A stretch of 35,583 nucleotides of DNA from Burkholderiales bacterium (lineage in GTDB: Bacteria > Pseudomonadota > Gammaproteobacteria > Burkholderiales > Thiobacteraceae), in contig JADMJT010000099.1 in NCBI GenBank assembly GCA_018781585.1, forward strand, positions 1 to 35,583. The letters run 5' to 3'. The notes under the pieces were generated by a model. It was given only the letters and a program-made list of their open reading frames with translations. It did no database searches and had not been told where the DNA came from. Positions 1 to 10,293 of the stretch are shown piece after piece (position 1 is the stretch's first letter; every line of letters begins with the position of its first letter). The position numbers were made by a program, and so were the translations under genes.

Positions 1-2
1 GC

Positions 3-1193
3 GTCATCGAAACCGCGCGCAAGCACAAAGATAAGATCGGTAAAGTGTACGCCGGGCGCAATGGCATCATCGGCGCGCTGACCGAAGACCTGATCGACAC
101 CTCCAAAGAATCGGCGAAGGCGATTGCCGCGCTGCGTCATACGCCCTCCGGCGCCTTCGGCTCCTGCCGCTACAAACTCAAAAGCCTGGAACAAAACAAA
201 CGCGAATACGAGCGCCTGATCGAAGTATTCAAGGCGCACAACATCGGCTACTTCTTCTACAACGGCGGCGGCGATTCTGCCGATACCTGCTGGAAAGTGT
301 CGCAGTTGTCCGAAGCCATGGACTATCCGCTGCAAGCGATCCACGTGCCCAAAACCGTGGACAATGATTTGCCGATTACCGATTGCTGCCCGGGCTTTGG
401 CTCGGTGGCGAAATATATCGCAATTTCCACGCGTGAGGCGAGCTTCGACGTGGCCTCCATGTGCAAGACCTCGACCAAGGTATTCGTGGTGGAAGTGATG
501 GGGCGTCACGCGGGCTGGATCGCGGCGGCGGGCGGCATGGCAGCCGACAACGAAAACAATATTCCGATCGTGATTCTCTTTCCGGAAGTGGAATTCAATC
601 AGGACAAATTCCTCGCCAACGTGAAGCAGAAAGTCGAAAAATTCGGCTATTGCACCGTGGTGGTGTCGGAAGGCACGCATTATCCCGACGGCCGATTCCT
701 GGCCGAGGCTGGCACGCGCGATTCCTTTGGCCATGCGCAACTGGGCGGCGCGGCACCGGTGGTAGCCGCAATGATCAAAGACAAGCTGGGCTACAAATAT
801 CACTGGGCGGTGGCGGATTATCTGCAACGCGCCGCGCGCCATATCGCCTCCAAGACGGACGTGGAACAAGCGTACGCCTTGGGCAAGGCCGCCGTTGAAT
901 TGGCGCTTAAGGGTAAAAATTCGGTGATGCCGACCATCGTGCGCGTGTCCGACAAGCCCTACAAATGGAAACTCGGCGTGGCGGAACTGAAAGATGTGGC
1001 GAACAAAGAAAAAATGATGCCGCGTAATTTCATCACCGCTGACGGTTTTGGCATTACCACCAAGTGCCGCGCGTATCTTTCCGGTTTGATTAAAGGCGAA
1101 GATTACCCGCCGTATAAAGACGGCATGCCGAGCTATGTGCGCTTAAAAAACACGGCCGTGGCGAAAAAACTAAAAGGCGTGTTTAAACTTTAA
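3..1193 (+). CDS. pfp: Pyrophosphate-dependent 6-phosphofructokinase, 5'-truncated by window edge
   Basis: Frame 3 is open from base 3 (VIETARKHKDKIGKVYAGRNGIIGAL...), so the GTG at 45 is probably not the real start. Motifs GGGDSADT, PKTVDNDL, GFGSVAKY, VEVMGRHAGWIAAA are typical of PPi/ATP-PFK; GGGDS in place of the ATP-type GGDGS suggests PPi use. Confidence 0.9.
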   Translation, partial: VIETARKHKDKIGKVYAGRNGIIGALTEDLIDTSKESAKAIAALRHTPSGAFGSCRYKLKSLEQNKREYERLIEVFKAHNIGYFFYNGGGDSADTCWKVSQLSEAMDYPLQAIHVPKTVDNDLPITDCCPGFGSVAKYIAISTREASFDVASMCKTSTKVFVVEVMGRHAGWIAAAGGMAADNENNIPIVILFPEVEFNQDKFLANVKQKVEKFGYCTVVVSEGTHYPDGRFLAEAGTRDSFGHAQLGGAAPVVAAMIKDKLGYKYHWAVADYLQRAARHIASKTDVEQAYALGKAAVELALKGKNSVMPTIVRVSDKPYKWKLGVAELKDVANKEKMMPRNFITADGFGITTKCRAYLSGLIKGEDYPPYKDGMPSYVRLKNTAVAKKLKGVFKL

Positions 1194-1214
1194 GGACGTA
1201 GCGAGAGCGTCGCC

Positions 1215-1433
1215 ATGACATTAGAGCGCGCCCGAGAGTTACTGCTGATCCAAGCCGGGTTCGGCAGCTTTTATAATGGCAATTCGGCCAAATTGATTTT
1301 GTCCGAGGTGCAAAAAGAGCATGGCCAGGCCGCGGTCGATCAATTGATTCGCGAGTGTGGCTTGCAAGAAGTGTTCGACTTCAAGCCGGGCACCCGTTTT
1401 GAGAAGGGTATTGCAATCACCCAGTACGACTAG
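1215..1433 (+). CDS. Small conserved-looking hypothetical protein (72 aa) between pfp and hppA
   Basis: ATG ORF starting 21 bp after the pfp stop, same strand, between two PPi-metabolism genes. No family recognised. Confidence 0.6.
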   Translation: MTLERARELLLIQAGFGSFYNGNSAKLILSEVQKEHGQAAVDQLIRECGLQEVFDFKPGTRFEKGIAITQYD

Positions 1434-1498
1434 CAAGACAACACGGCCAGCCCCACCGGCCAAAGCATTAAGTTGCATATAACATTAATGGAGGAGTT

Positions 1499-3532
1499 AT
1501 GTCTGAAGGTCTGATGTTGGCGCTGGGATGCGCCGTGGTGGCAATTTTGTATGGCATCGTATCCACACGCTGGATTCTTGCTAAACCGACCGGTAACGCG
1601 CGTATGCAAGAGATCGCAGCGGCGGTGCAGGAAGGGGCTTCGGCCTATCTCAACCGGCAATACACCACCATCGGTGTGGTCGGCGTCGTGCTGTTCGTTT
1701 TAATCGGTTTTTTCTTGGCGTGGAATACCGCGATCGGGTTCGCCATCGGCGCGATCCTCTCCGGTGCGGCCGGCTACATCGGTATGAACGTCTCGGTACG
1801 CGCCAACGTGCGTACCGCAGAAGCCGCCAAAGATGGCCTCAATGCTGCGCTGAATGTCGCGTTTAAAGGCGGCGCCATTACCGGCATGCTGGTCGTGGGC
1901 TTGGGTCTGCTGGGGGTGGCGGGTTATTACGCCTTCCTCACCGGCAATGGCGCAACGTCAGCCGAAGCCACCCACGCGCTGGTGGGCTTAGGTTTCGGCG
2001 GCTCGCTGATTTCTATTTTCGCGCGGCTGGGCGGCGGCATTTTCACCAAAGGCGCTGACGTCGGCGCAGATCTGGTGGGCAAGGTCGAAGCGGGCATCCC
2101 CGAAGACGACCCGCGCAACCCGGCGGTGATCGCCGACAACGTGGGCGACAACGTGGGTGATTGCGCCGGTATGGCCGCCGACTTGTTCGAGACCTATGCG
2201 GTGACCATTATCGCCACCATGCTGTTAGGCGGTTTGTTGATGGCGAATGCAGGCCCGAATGCGGTGATCTATCCGCTGGTGTTGGGCGGCGTCTCCATCA
2301 TCGCTTCGATTATCGGCACCTTCTTCGTCAAAGCGCGTGAGGGCGGCAAGATCATGAATGCGCTGTATCGCGGTCTGGCGGTTTCCGGCGTGCTGGCGGT
2401 GGCGGCTTTCTATCCCGTCACCACTTGGCTCTTGGGCGAAGGCGTGATGATTGATGGGAAGATGATTTCTTCCATGAATATTTACCTCACTTCGCTCATC
2501 GGCCTAGCGCTGACCGCTGCGCTGGTGGTGATTACCGAGTATTACACTGCGACAGAGTACGCCCCGGTGCGCCACATTGCGCAAGCCTCCACTACCGGCC
2601 ACGGCACCAACGTGATCGCCGGTCTCGGCGTGTCGATGCGTTCTACCGCCGCCCCGGTGCTGGCCGTGTGTCTGGCGATCTGGGCCGCTTATGCGTTGGC
2701 TGGTTTGTACGGTATCGCCATCGCCGCCACCGCCATGTTGTCCATGACCGGGATTATCGTGGCGCTCGACGCCTACGGCCCGATCACCGATAACGCCGGG
2801 GGTATCGCCGAAATGGCAGGCTTGCCGGATAGCATCCGCAACATTACCGATCCGCTCGACGCCGTGGGTAACACCACCAAAGCGGTAACCAAAGGCTATG
2901 CCATTGGTTCCGCTGGTTTGGCCGCCTTGGTGCTGTTCGCCGACTACACCCATGCCTTGTCGGGTGGGGGCAAGGTGTTGACCTTCGACCTCTCCAATCA
3001 CATGGTCATCATTGGCCTGTTCATCGGCGGCATGGTGCCTTATCTGTTTGCCGCCATGGGCATGGAAGCGGTCGGCCGCGCTGCCGGCTCGGTGGTGGTA
3101 GAGGTTCGCCGCCAGTTCAAGGAGATCCCCGGCATCATGGAAGGCACGGCCAAACCCCAGTACGGCGTTTGCGTGGATATGCTCACCAAGGCTGCGATCA
3201 AAGAGATGATCGTTCCTTCGCTGCTGCCCGTCGCCGTGCCTGTGATTGTGGGCCTGACCCTCGGCCCGGTGGCATTGGGTGGGGTGCTGATCGGCACCAT
3301 CGTCACTGGCCTGTTCGTTGCCATTTCCATGACTACTGGCGGCGGCGCTTGGGATAACGCCAAGAAATACATCGAAGAAGGTAACTACGGCGGTAAAGGC
3401 TCCGACGCGCACAAAGCAGCGGTGACCGGCGATACCGTGGGCGACCCTTACAAAGACACTGCCGGCCCGGCGGTTAACCCCTTGATCAAGATTATTAACA
3501 TTGTGGCGCTGATGATTGTTCCCCTGCTGTAA
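1499..3532 (+). CDS. hppA: Membrane-bound proton-translocating pyrophosphatase (K+-independent type)
   Basis: SD ggaggag before the ATG; motifs [54 protein letters not shown] and [32 protein letters not shown] carries the Lys associated with K+-independence. Confidence 0.97.
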   Translation: MSEGLMLALGCAVVAILYGIVSTRWILAKPTGNARMQEIAAAVQEGASAYLNRQYTTIGVVGVVLFVLIGFFLAWNTAIGFAIGAILSGAAGYIGMNVSVRANVRTAEAAKDGLNAALNVAFKGGAITGMLVVGLGLLGVAGYYAFLTGNGATSAEATHALVGLGFGGSLISIFARLGGGIFTKGADVGADLVGKVEAGIPEDDPRNPAVIADNVGDNVGDCAGMAADLFETYAVTIIATMLLGGLLMANAGPNAVIYPLVLGGVSIIASIIGTFFVKAREGGKIMNALYRGLAVSGVLAVAAFYPVTTWLLGEGVMIDGKMISSMNIYLTSLIGLALTAALVVITEYYTATEYAPVRHIAQASTTGHGTNVIAGLGVSMRSTAAPVLAVCLAIWAAYALAGLYGIAIAATAMLSMTGIIVALDAYGPITDNAGGIAEMAGLPDSIRNITDPLDAVGNTTKAVTKGYAIGSAGLAALVLFADYTHALSGGGKVLTFDLSNHMVIIGLFIGGMVPYLFAAMGMEAVGRAAGSVVVEVRRQFKEIPGIMEGTAKPQYGVCVDMLTKAAIKEMIVPSLLPVAVPVIVGLTLGPVALGGVLIGTIVTGLFVAISMTTGGGAWDNAKKYIEEGNYGGKGSDAHKAAVTGDTVGDPYKDTAGPAVNPLIKIINIVALMIVPLL

Positions 3533-3553
3533 ATCTTGGTATTTGGATAAATT

Positions 3554-3590
3554 AAAGCCACCGCGTGAGCAATCACGCGGTGGCTTTTTT
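3554..3590 (+). terminator. Rho-independent terminator after hppA
   Basis: aaagccaccgcgtg-agcaat-cacgcggtggcttt followed by ttt: 14-bp perfect stem, 6-nt loop, T tract. Confidence 0.93.
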
Positions 3591-3860
3591 CTGGTGGGTT
3601 GTCCTGCGCGTCCCTTGGCGGAAATAGACTAAAAGGAATCTGTCGTCCTCGCGCTTTTGCTTATCAAGCCGCAGCTTTTTACGCCGCTAATCCTAGTAGC
3701 GGTGAGCATGGCCATGGTGTGTTTTCCGTAGTTCGATGAGATTGAGCAGCAAGGCGGTGAACGAAAGCGAAAAACCACTTTCTAATCAAGTCTAGCTAAA
3801 AGTTTCCTCCCCTGACTGCGCGTGAATGTAGCGGATTTCAAGGTATTATCAAGGGTGGGG

Positions 3861-3889
3861 TTGAAACAGTACCGGACTGGTACCACAAT
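3861..3889 (+). promoter_or_regulatory. Candidate sigma70 promoter for clpS-clpA
   Basis: ttgaaa (3861-3866), 17-nt spacer, cacaat (3884-3889), 22 bp before the clpS ATG. Confidence 0.45.
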
Positions 3890-3910
3890 AGGATCGTAAC
3901 GAGTAAAGAC

Positions 3911-4219
3911 ATGGCGCAGAAGGATCAACTTGGCACAATTCTTGAGCCGCAGAAAAGTAAACTCAAGGCACCGCCGTTATACAAGGTGCTTGTGTTGAAC
4001 GATGATTTCACGCCCATGGATTTTGTGGTGCAGGTATTGCAGAAGTTCTTTGGTTTGAACCGGGAGCGGGCGACACAGGTAATGCTCAAGGTACATCGAG
4101 AAGGCATGGGGGTTTGTGGGGTTTTCCCAAAAGATATTGCAGCGACGAAGGTTGATCTGGTAGTCTCTTTTGCAAGACAGCATCAACATCCGTTGCAGTG
4201 CGTAATGGAAGAAACTTAA
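3911..4219 (+). CDS. clpS: ATP-dependent Clp protease adaptor ClpS
   Basis: [27 protein letters not shown]...[31 protein letters not shown]; directly upstream of clpA. Confidence 0.97.
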   Translation: MAQKDQLGTILEPQKSKLKAPPLYKVLVLNDDFTPMDFVVQVLQKFFGLNRERATQVMLKVHREGMGVCGVFPKDIAATKVDLVVSFARQHQHPLQCVMEET

Positions 4220-4220
4220 G

Positions 4221-6491
4221 ATGATCTCGCAGGAACTGGAAGTCTCTCTCCACATGGCGTTTGTCGAGGCGCGGCAGAAGCGTCACGAATTCATTACGGT
4301 GGAGCATTTATTGCTGGCGATGTTGGATAATCCCTCCGCCGCGCAAGTGCTGCGCGCCTGCGCCGCCAATATCGAAGATTTGCGCAAAGTGCTGGGCGAT
4401 TTCGTGCAGCAGCACACCCCGATTGTCGGTGGCACCAATGAAGTCGATACCCAGCCCACGCTCGGCTTTCAACGCGTGATTCAGCGCGCTATTCTGCATG
4501 TCCAATCCTCCGGCAAAAAAGAAGTCACCGGCGCCAATGTGTTAGTCGCTATCTTCGGCGAAAAGGATTCGCATGCGGTGTACTTCTTGCACCAGCAAGG
4601 GGTGACCCGGCTCGATGTGGTGAACTACATCGCCCACGGCATCAGCAAGGTACAAGACAGCGCCGGCTCTGCCAAAGGCGGCGGTAACGATGCCGAGCCA
4701 GAAGCCGAGCAAGAGCAGCAGCCCGCGACCGCGCTCGAAAACTTTACCCAAAACCTCAATGTGCAAGCCTTGGCTGGCAAAATTGACCCGCTGATCGGGC
4801 GCGATTTGGAATTGGAAAGGGTCATTCAAACCCTGTGCCGTCGGCGCAAAAACAATCCGCTGCTGGTGGGCGAAGCTGGCGTCGGCAAGACCGCGATCGC
4901 CGAGGGTTTGGCGCGCCGCATCGTCGAAGGCAATGTGCCGGAGGTATTGGCGCAGAGCACGGTGTACTCGCTCGACATGGGTGCATTGCTGGCGGGCACC
5001 AAATATCGTGGCGATTTCGAGCAACGCTTGAAAGCGGTGTTGAAGCACCTACTCGATAACAATAAAGCGATTTTGTTCATCGATGAGATTCATACTTTGA
5101 TCGGTGCTGGCGCGGCCTCGGGCGGCACCTTGGATGCGTCCAACTTGCTCAAGCCCGCCTTGAGTTCCGGTGCGCTCAAGTGCATCGGCGCGACAACGTA
5201 TAACGAATACCGTGGCATTTTCGAAAAAGACCATGCCCTGTCGCGTCGCTTCCAAAAAATCGATGTGCCCGAGCCTTCCATCGCGGAAACCGTCGAAATT
5301 TTGCGCGGCCTCAAGTCGCGCTTCGAGGCGCATCACGGCATCAAATACACCGCTGCTGCACTCTCTACGGCCGCGGAGCTTTCGGCTAAATATATCAACG
5401 ACCGCCATTTGCCGGACAAGGCGATTGATGTGATCGACGAAGCAGGTGCTGCGCAGCGCATTTTGCCTAAATCGAAACAGAAGAAAATCATCACCCCGAA
5501 AGAAATTGAAGATATCGTGGCGAAGATCGCGCGTATCCCGCCCAAGAGCGTATCGTCCGACGACCGTTCCGCGCTCAAGAATCTGGATCGTGATTTGAAA
5601 GCCGTGGTGTTTGGCCAAGACAAGCCGATCGAAGCGCTGGCCACTGCCATCAAAATGGCGCGCTCAGGGCTGGGCAACCCCAGCAAACCGATCGGTTCGT
5701 TCCTTTTCTCTGGCCCCACAGGCGTGGGCAAGACCGAAGTCGCGCGGCAACTTGCCTACACCATGGGTATCGAGTTGATTCGCTTTGATATGTCTGAATA
5801 CATGGAACGCCATGCCGTGTCACGCTTGATCGGCGCGCCGCCGGGCTATGTCGGATTCGATCAAGGCGGCTTGCTGACCGAAGCCATCACCAAGCATCCG
5901 TATTCGGTGCTGTTGTTGGATGAAATCGAAAAAGCGCATCCGGATATTTTTAATATCCTGTTGCAAGTCATGGATCATGGCGCGCTCACGGATAATAACG
6001 GGCGCAAGGCCGATTTTCGCAACGTGATCATCATCATGACCACCAATGCCGGCGCGGAAGCACTGAACAAAACCACGATTGGCTTTACGCCAGGGGAAAA
6101 GGGCGGGGACGAAATGGGGGATATCAAGCGCCTATTTTCGCCCGAGTTCCGCAATCGCCTGGATGCGATGATTTCGTTCAAATCCTTGGATAAAGAAGTC
6201 ATCATGCGCGTGGTGGATAAGTTCTTGATGCAGCTTGAAGAGCAGTTGCATGAGAAGAAAGTCGAAGCGAATTTTACCGATGCGTTGAAAGATCATTTGG
6301 CGAAAAAAGGCTTTGACCCGCTGATGGGGGCGCGTCCGATGGCGCGGCTGATCCAAGATACGATACGCAAGGCGCTGGCCGACGAATTATTGTTCGGGCG
6401 TCTAGCCAGTGGCGGCAAGGTCACCGTTGATCTGGACGAAGCTGGGGAAGTGAAGCTTGTTTTTGAGGAAGAACCGGAATCGGTTGTTTAG
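4221..6491 (+). CDS. clpA: ATP-dependent Clp protease ATP-binding subunit ClpA
   Basis: Two AAA+ modules (GEAGVGKTAIAEG, GPTGVGKTEVARQ), Clp N-domain, DEIHTLIGAGAASGG, IGAPPGYVGFDQGG. Confidence 0.97.
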   Translation: MISQELEVSLHMAFVEARQKRHEFITVEHLLLAMLDNPSAAQVLRACAANIEDLRKVLGDFVQQHTPIVGGTNEVDTQPTLGFQRVIQRAILHVQSSGKKEVTGANVLVAIFGEKDSHAVYFLHQQGVTRLDVVNYIAHGISKVQDSAGSAKGGGNDAEPEAEQEQQPATALENFTQNLNVQALAGKIDPLIGRDLELERVIQTLCRRRKNNPLLVGEAGVGKTAIAEGLARRIVEGNVPEVLAQSTVYSLDMGALLAGTKYRGDFEQRLKAVLKHLLDNNKAILFIDEIHTLIGAGAASGGTLDASNLLKPALSSGALKCIGATTYNEYRGIFEKDHALSRRFQKIDVPEPSIAETVEILRGLKSRFEAHHGIKYTAAALSTAAELSAKYINDRHLPDKAIDVIDEAGAAQRILPKSKQKKIITPKEIEDIVAKIARIPPKSVSSDDRSALKNLDRDLKAVVFGQDKPIEALATAIKMARSGLGNPSKPIGSFLFSGPTGVGKTEVARQLAYTMGIELIRFDMSEYMERHAVSRLIGAPPGYVGFDQGGLLTEAITKHPYSVLLLDEIEKAHPDIFNILLQVMDHGALTDNNGRKADFRNVIIIMTTNAGAEALNKTTIGFTPGEKGGDEMGDIKRLFSPEFRNRLDAMISFKSLDKEVIMRVVDKFLMQLEEQLHEKKVEANFTDALKDHLAKKGFDPLMGARPMARLIQDTIRKALADELLFGRLASGGKVTVDLDEAGEVKLVFEEEPESVV

Positions 6492-6515
6492 CTAGCTTTT
6501 TGCAAGCGTTCAAAA

Positions 6516-6540
6516 AAATGGCCGACTAAGTCGGCCATTT
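6516..6540 (+). terminator. Hairpin terminator after clpA
   Basis: aaatggccgac-taa-gtcggccattt: 11-bp perfect stem, 3-nt loop, A-run on the 5' side; short T run on the 3' side. Confidence 0.7.
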
Positions 6541-6678
6541 GCATTTGCAAGGAATAAATTTAATGGCTAAGCCGATCCATCGTGTCCGGCATCGGCAGCC
6601 GCGATGAGGATGCAAAGTTGAGGTAGGATACATGCTGTGCTGCCGGATGGCTGCTCCCTCTTTTACGAACGAATAATT

Positions 6679-8973
6679 ATGCCAGTGCAAACCCCCATTT
6701 TTACTCAGGCCCGCAAACGCGACGGTCGCATTGTTCCATTTGATCAAAGTCGCATTACCAGCGCCTTGCAGCATGCCATGCAGGCGTGCAATGAGGGCGC
6801 GCTCAAGGTCGACCCCCAGCGTGTTTCGGATGCGGTGATGGAGGCATTGGGGAAACGCTTTGTTAGCGGCCATATTCCTCAAGTGGAAGAGATTCAGGAT
6901 CAGGTCGAGGAATCGCTGATCCTGCTCGATTTTCCCAAGACCGCGAAGGCTTACATTCTGTATCGCCACGAACGGGCGAAGATTCGGGACAAGGTGAAAG
7001 ATGTCCCTGAACATGTAAAAAAGCTGGCGGCCGAATCCAAACAATATTTCCGCAATCCGCTGGCCGAATTTGTGTATTACCGCACCTATTCGCGTTGGAT
7101 CGACGATGAGAGTCGGCGTGAAACCTGGATCGAGACGGTAGATCGCTACCTGTCTTTCATGCGCGAGAAACTGGGTGAGAAACTGACCGAATCCGAATAC
7201 GCCGAGTTGCGCACGGCGATTTTGTCGCAGCACATCATGCCCTCGATGCGTCTCATGTGGTCGGCGGGCAAAGCGGCGCGCAACAACAACGTCGCGGCTT
7301 ACAACTGCTCCTTCATCGCGCCGACGCGGCTCGATGATTTCGCCGAGATCATGTTTTTGCTTATGTGCGGCGTGGGCGTGGGCTTTTCGGTCGAGAGCCA
7401 GAACGTGCAATTGCTGCCCATCATCCAGCGCCAGAGTGGCCATATGATGCCGGCGCTTGTCGTGGTGGATAGCAAGGAAGGCTGGGGCGATGCGCTCAAG
7501 ATCGGCCTCAGCGCCTGGTACGAAGGCCGCGATGTGCGCTTCGATTTTTCCCAAGTGCGCCTCGCCGGCGCGCGGCTTTACACCATGGGCGGGCGTAGCT
7601 CCGGGCCGGGGCCGCTGCGCTCGCTGCTCGATTTCGCGCGCAGCAAAATTCTCGCGAATCAAGGCAAGCGCTTGGCCAACCTCGACGTGCACGACATCAT
7701 TTGCAAAATCGGCGAAGTGGTGGAGATGGGCGGTGTGCGCCGTTCGGCATTAATTTCGCTCTCGGATTTCGATGATGACGATCTGCGCAGCGCCAAGAGC
7801 GGGCATTTCTACATCAACAACCCGCAGCGCTCCATGGCCAACAATTCGGCGGTGTATGAGACGCGGCCGCGTGCGGTGGATTTTCTTGACGAGTGGTTGG
7901 CCTTGGCCAAGAGTGGGAGCGGCGAGCGCGGGATTTTTAATCGCGGCGGCCTGCCTGACCAGTTGCCGCCACGGCGTTGGGATAAGTTTGCACCGTATTG
8001 GCCGCGCTGCGGTGTCAATCCTTGCGGCGAAATCATTCTGCGCTCCAAGCAATTTTGCAATCTGACCGAAGTCATCGCGCGTGCCGAGGATACGCTGGAG
8101 ACGCTGGGCAAAAAAATGCGTCTTGCCACGATACTGGGCACCTATCAATCGTCGCTTACCGACTTCCCTTACATCTCGCGCGAGTGGCAGGACAATTGCG
8201 AGGAAGAGCGGCTCTTGGGCGTGTCCATCACGGGGCAGTGGGATTGCGCATTGGTGCGTGAAGCCGAAGTGTTGCGCACGCTGCGCGATCAGGCAATCGA
8301 AGTGAATCGCGAATATGCGGCGCGCTTCGGCGTCAACGCCTCTACCGCCATCACCTGCGTTAAACCTTCCGGCACCGTATCGCAGTTGGTGGATTCGGCT
8401 TCCGGCATGCATCCGCGCTATGCGAATTTTTATTTGCGCCGTATTCGCATCTCCGCCACCGATCCCTTGTTCGCGATGCTGAAGGAACAGAAATTTCCCT
8501 ACCAACCGGAAGTCGGGCAGTTGGAGACAACCGCCACCAGCTTCGTATTCGAGTTTCCCGTGGCGGCGCCCAAAGGCTGCACCACCCGCACCGATCTCAA
8601 CGCCATTGAGCAACTGGAATTCTGGAAGCGCGTGAAGCTCAATTTCACCGAGCATAACCCTTCAGTCACCATCACGGTGGCGAGCGATGAATGGATCGCT
8701 ACCGCGCATTGGCTTTATGATAATTGGCCCATCTTGGGCGGTTTATCTTTCTTGCCCCAATCCGACAGCGTGTACGAGCTCGCGCCCTACGAAGAGATCA
8801 GCGAAGCGGAATACCATCGCCGTGTGGCCAGCCTGCCGAAAATCGATTTCTCCTCCATCGTGGTATACGAGAAAGAAGACACCACCAAGGGCGCAAAAGA
8901 ATTCGCCTGCGTGGCTGGGCAGTGCGAATTGGATCCAGAAGAAGGCTCAGTGGCGATGGCGCCGGGTCGTTAG
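6679..8973 (+). CDS. nrdJ: Adenosylcobalamin-dependent (class II) ribonucleoside-triphosphate reductase
   Basis: N-terminal ATP-cone-like region (RKRDGRIVPFDQSRITSAL), YNCSFI, NPCGEIIL, C-terminal CVAGQC pair, no partner nrdB nearby. The ATG at 6679 (MPVQTP...) is a better start than the ORF-track start at 6637. Confidence 0.88.
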   Translation: MPVQTPIFTQARKRDGRIVPFDQSRITSALQHAMQACNEGALKVDPQRVSDAVMEALGKRFVSGHIPQVEEIQDQVEESLILLDFPKTAKAYILYRHERAKIRDKVKDVPEHVKKLAAESKQYFRNPLAEFVYYRTYSRWIDDESRRETWIETVDRYLSFMREKLGEKLTESEYAELRTAILSQHIMPSMRLMWSAGKAARNNNVAAYNCSFIAPTRLDDFAEIMFLLMCGVGVGFSVESQNVQLLPIIQRQSGHMMPALVVVDSKEGWGDALKIGLSAWYEGRDVRFDFSQVRLAGARLYTMGGRSSGPGPLRSLLDFARSKILANQGKRLANLDVHDIICKIGEVVEMGGVRRSALISLSDFDDDDLRSAKSGHFYINNPQRSMANNSAVYETRPRAVDFLDEWLALAKSGSGERGIFNRGGLPDQLPPRRWDKFAPYWPRCGVNPCGEIILRSKQFCNLTEVIARAEDTLETLGKKMRLATILGTYQSSLTDFPYISREWQDNCEEERLLGVSITGQWDCALVREAEVLRTLRDQAIEVNREYAARFGVNASTAITCVKPSGTVSQLVDSASGMHPRYANFYLRRIRISATDPLFAMLKEQKFPYQPEVGQLETTATSFVFEFPVAAPKGCTTRTDLNAIEQLEFWKRVKLNFTEHNPSVTITVASDEWIATAHWLYDNWPILGGLSFLPQSDSVYELAPYEEISEAEYHRRVASLPKIDFSSIVVYEKEDTTKGAKEFACVAGQCELDPEEGSVAMAPGR

Positions 8974-8977
8974 TGCT

Positions 8978-9871
8978 GTGCGTATCGGCATCGATTTAGG
9001 CGGTTCTAAAATCGAAATCATCGCCCTCGACCCATCAGGGCAGGAATTGGTACGCCGTCGCGTTGCCACGCCGCAGGGCGATTACTCCGCTACGCTGCAT
9101 GCGATCGCGGGGCTGGTCTATGGGGTCGAAACCGAATTGGGGCGCGAAGGCACCATCGGCATCGGCACACCCGGGGCCATTTCGCATGCTACGGGCCGGC
9201 TTAAAAATTCCAACTCCGTGTGCATGAACGGCCAACCGGTGCTGGATGATCTGCAACAATTGCTGGGACGAACCATTCGCATCCAGAACGACGCGAATTG
9301 CTTTGCGCTGTCCGAAGCGGTGGACGGTGCGGGAGCCGGCGCAGGCGTGGTTTTCGGGGTCATCATCGGCACAGGCGTCGGCGGGGGTATCGTAGTGAAT
9401 GGCAAGGTGCTCACCGGCCCCAATGCGATTGCCGGTGAATGGGGGCACAATTCGCTACCTTGGCCGTTGCCCGAGGAGCTACCAGGTCATCCCTGTTATT
9501 GCGGTAAATCGGGATGTGTCGAGACTTGGCTCTCCGGCCCCGGCATGGCGCGGCACCATGCGCAGCGCTTAGGGGCGACCTGGGATGCGCCGCGCATCAT
9601 CACCCGCGCGGCGCAAGGTGATGTCGCTTGCGAACAAACCTTGGTGGAATACGAAGACCGGCTCGCGCGCGCTTTGGCGCAGGTCATTAATATTCTCGAC
9701 CCTGATGTGATTGTGCTGGGCGGCGGTATGTCGAATATCGCCCGCTTGTATGAAAATGTTCCGCAGCAATGGGGTCGGTATGTGTTCTCTGACCAGGTCG
9801 ATACACGGCTGGTGCAACACCAGCATGGGGACTCGAGCGGGGTGCGCGGCGCGGCGTGGTTGTGGGATTAG
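8978..9871 (+). CDS. ROK-family sugar kinase (fructokinase / N-acetylglucosamine kinase-like)
   Basis: VRIGIDLGGSKIEIIALD, GTPGAIS, QNDANCFALSEA, GVIIGTGVGGGIVVNGK, GEWGHN, CYCGKSGCVETWLSGPG zinc motif. GTG start at 8978, four bases after the nrdJ stop. Confidence 0.93.
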   Translation: MRIGIDLGGSKIEIIALDPSGQELVRRRVATPQGDYSATLHAIAGLVYGVETELGREGTIGIGTPGAISHATGRLKNSNSVCMNGQPVLDDLQQLLGRTIRIQNDANCFALSEAVDGAGAGAGVVFGVIIGTGVGGGIVVNGKVLTGPNAIAGEWGHNSLPWPLPEELPGHPCYCGKSGCVETWLSGPGMARHHAQRLGATWDAPRIITRAAQGDVACEQTLVEYEDRLARALAQVINILDPDVIVLGGGMSNIARLYENVPQQWGRYVFSDQVDTRLVQHQHGDSSGVRGAAWLWD

Positions 9872-10293
9872 CTGAGCGCAGCAACACCTGCCAGCGCGAT
9901 CTCGCCGTCCTGCTCGGAGGTGACGCCGGACACGCCAATCGCGCCGAGAAATTCTCCCTTTACCACCAGCGGCAGGCCGCCTTCTATCGGGGTGGCGCCA
10001 GGTAAGCCCAAAATCTGCATCCTGCCGCCACTCAGGGCTTCGCTCCAGATTTTCGTGGGGCGCTTGAAGGCGAGGGCGGTGTACGCTTTGGCTTGGGCGA
10101 CCTCGACGCTGCCGATCTGCGTGCCATCCATGCGCGCCAGGTAAATCAAGTGCCCGCCATCGTCCACGATGGCGATCACCACATTCCAGCCCTTCTTGCG
10201 TGCAAATTTTTCCGCTGTCGTGGCAATCTGCTTGGCCGCTTCGAGCGTAAGGGTGTGTTTGGTGAGCAAGGTTGGCTGAGCGGATTTTTTCAT
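9868..10293 (-). CDS. GlcG/HbpS (DUF336) family protein
   Basis: LTLEAAKQIATTAEKFARKKGWNVVIAIVDDGGHLIYLARMDGTQIGSVEVAQAKAYTALAFKRPT...GGLPLVVKGEFLGAIGVSG. Confidence 0.88.
   Translation of the reverse strand: MKKSAQPTLLTKHTLTLEAAKQIATTAEKFARKKGWNVVIAIVDDGGHLIYLARMDGTQIGSVEVAQAKAYTALAFKRPTKIWSEALSGGRMQILGLPGATPIEGGLPLVVKGEFLGAIGVSGVTSEQDGEIALAGVAALS

Noticed and set aside
2504-3412. 302-aa minus-strand ORF opposite hppA
   Set aside because: Shadow ORF of a strongly conserved H+-PPase; His/Gly-rich translation with no domain.
6541-6678. Cobalamin riboswitch upstream of the B12-dependent RNR
   Set aside because: No recognisable B12 box; only weak short hairpins visible.
6526-8655. Large minus-strand ORFs (388 and 301 aa) opposite nrdJ
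   Set aside because: High-GC shadow ORFs; the plus-strand nrdJ frame has clear RNR motifs and the antisense translations look compositionally random.
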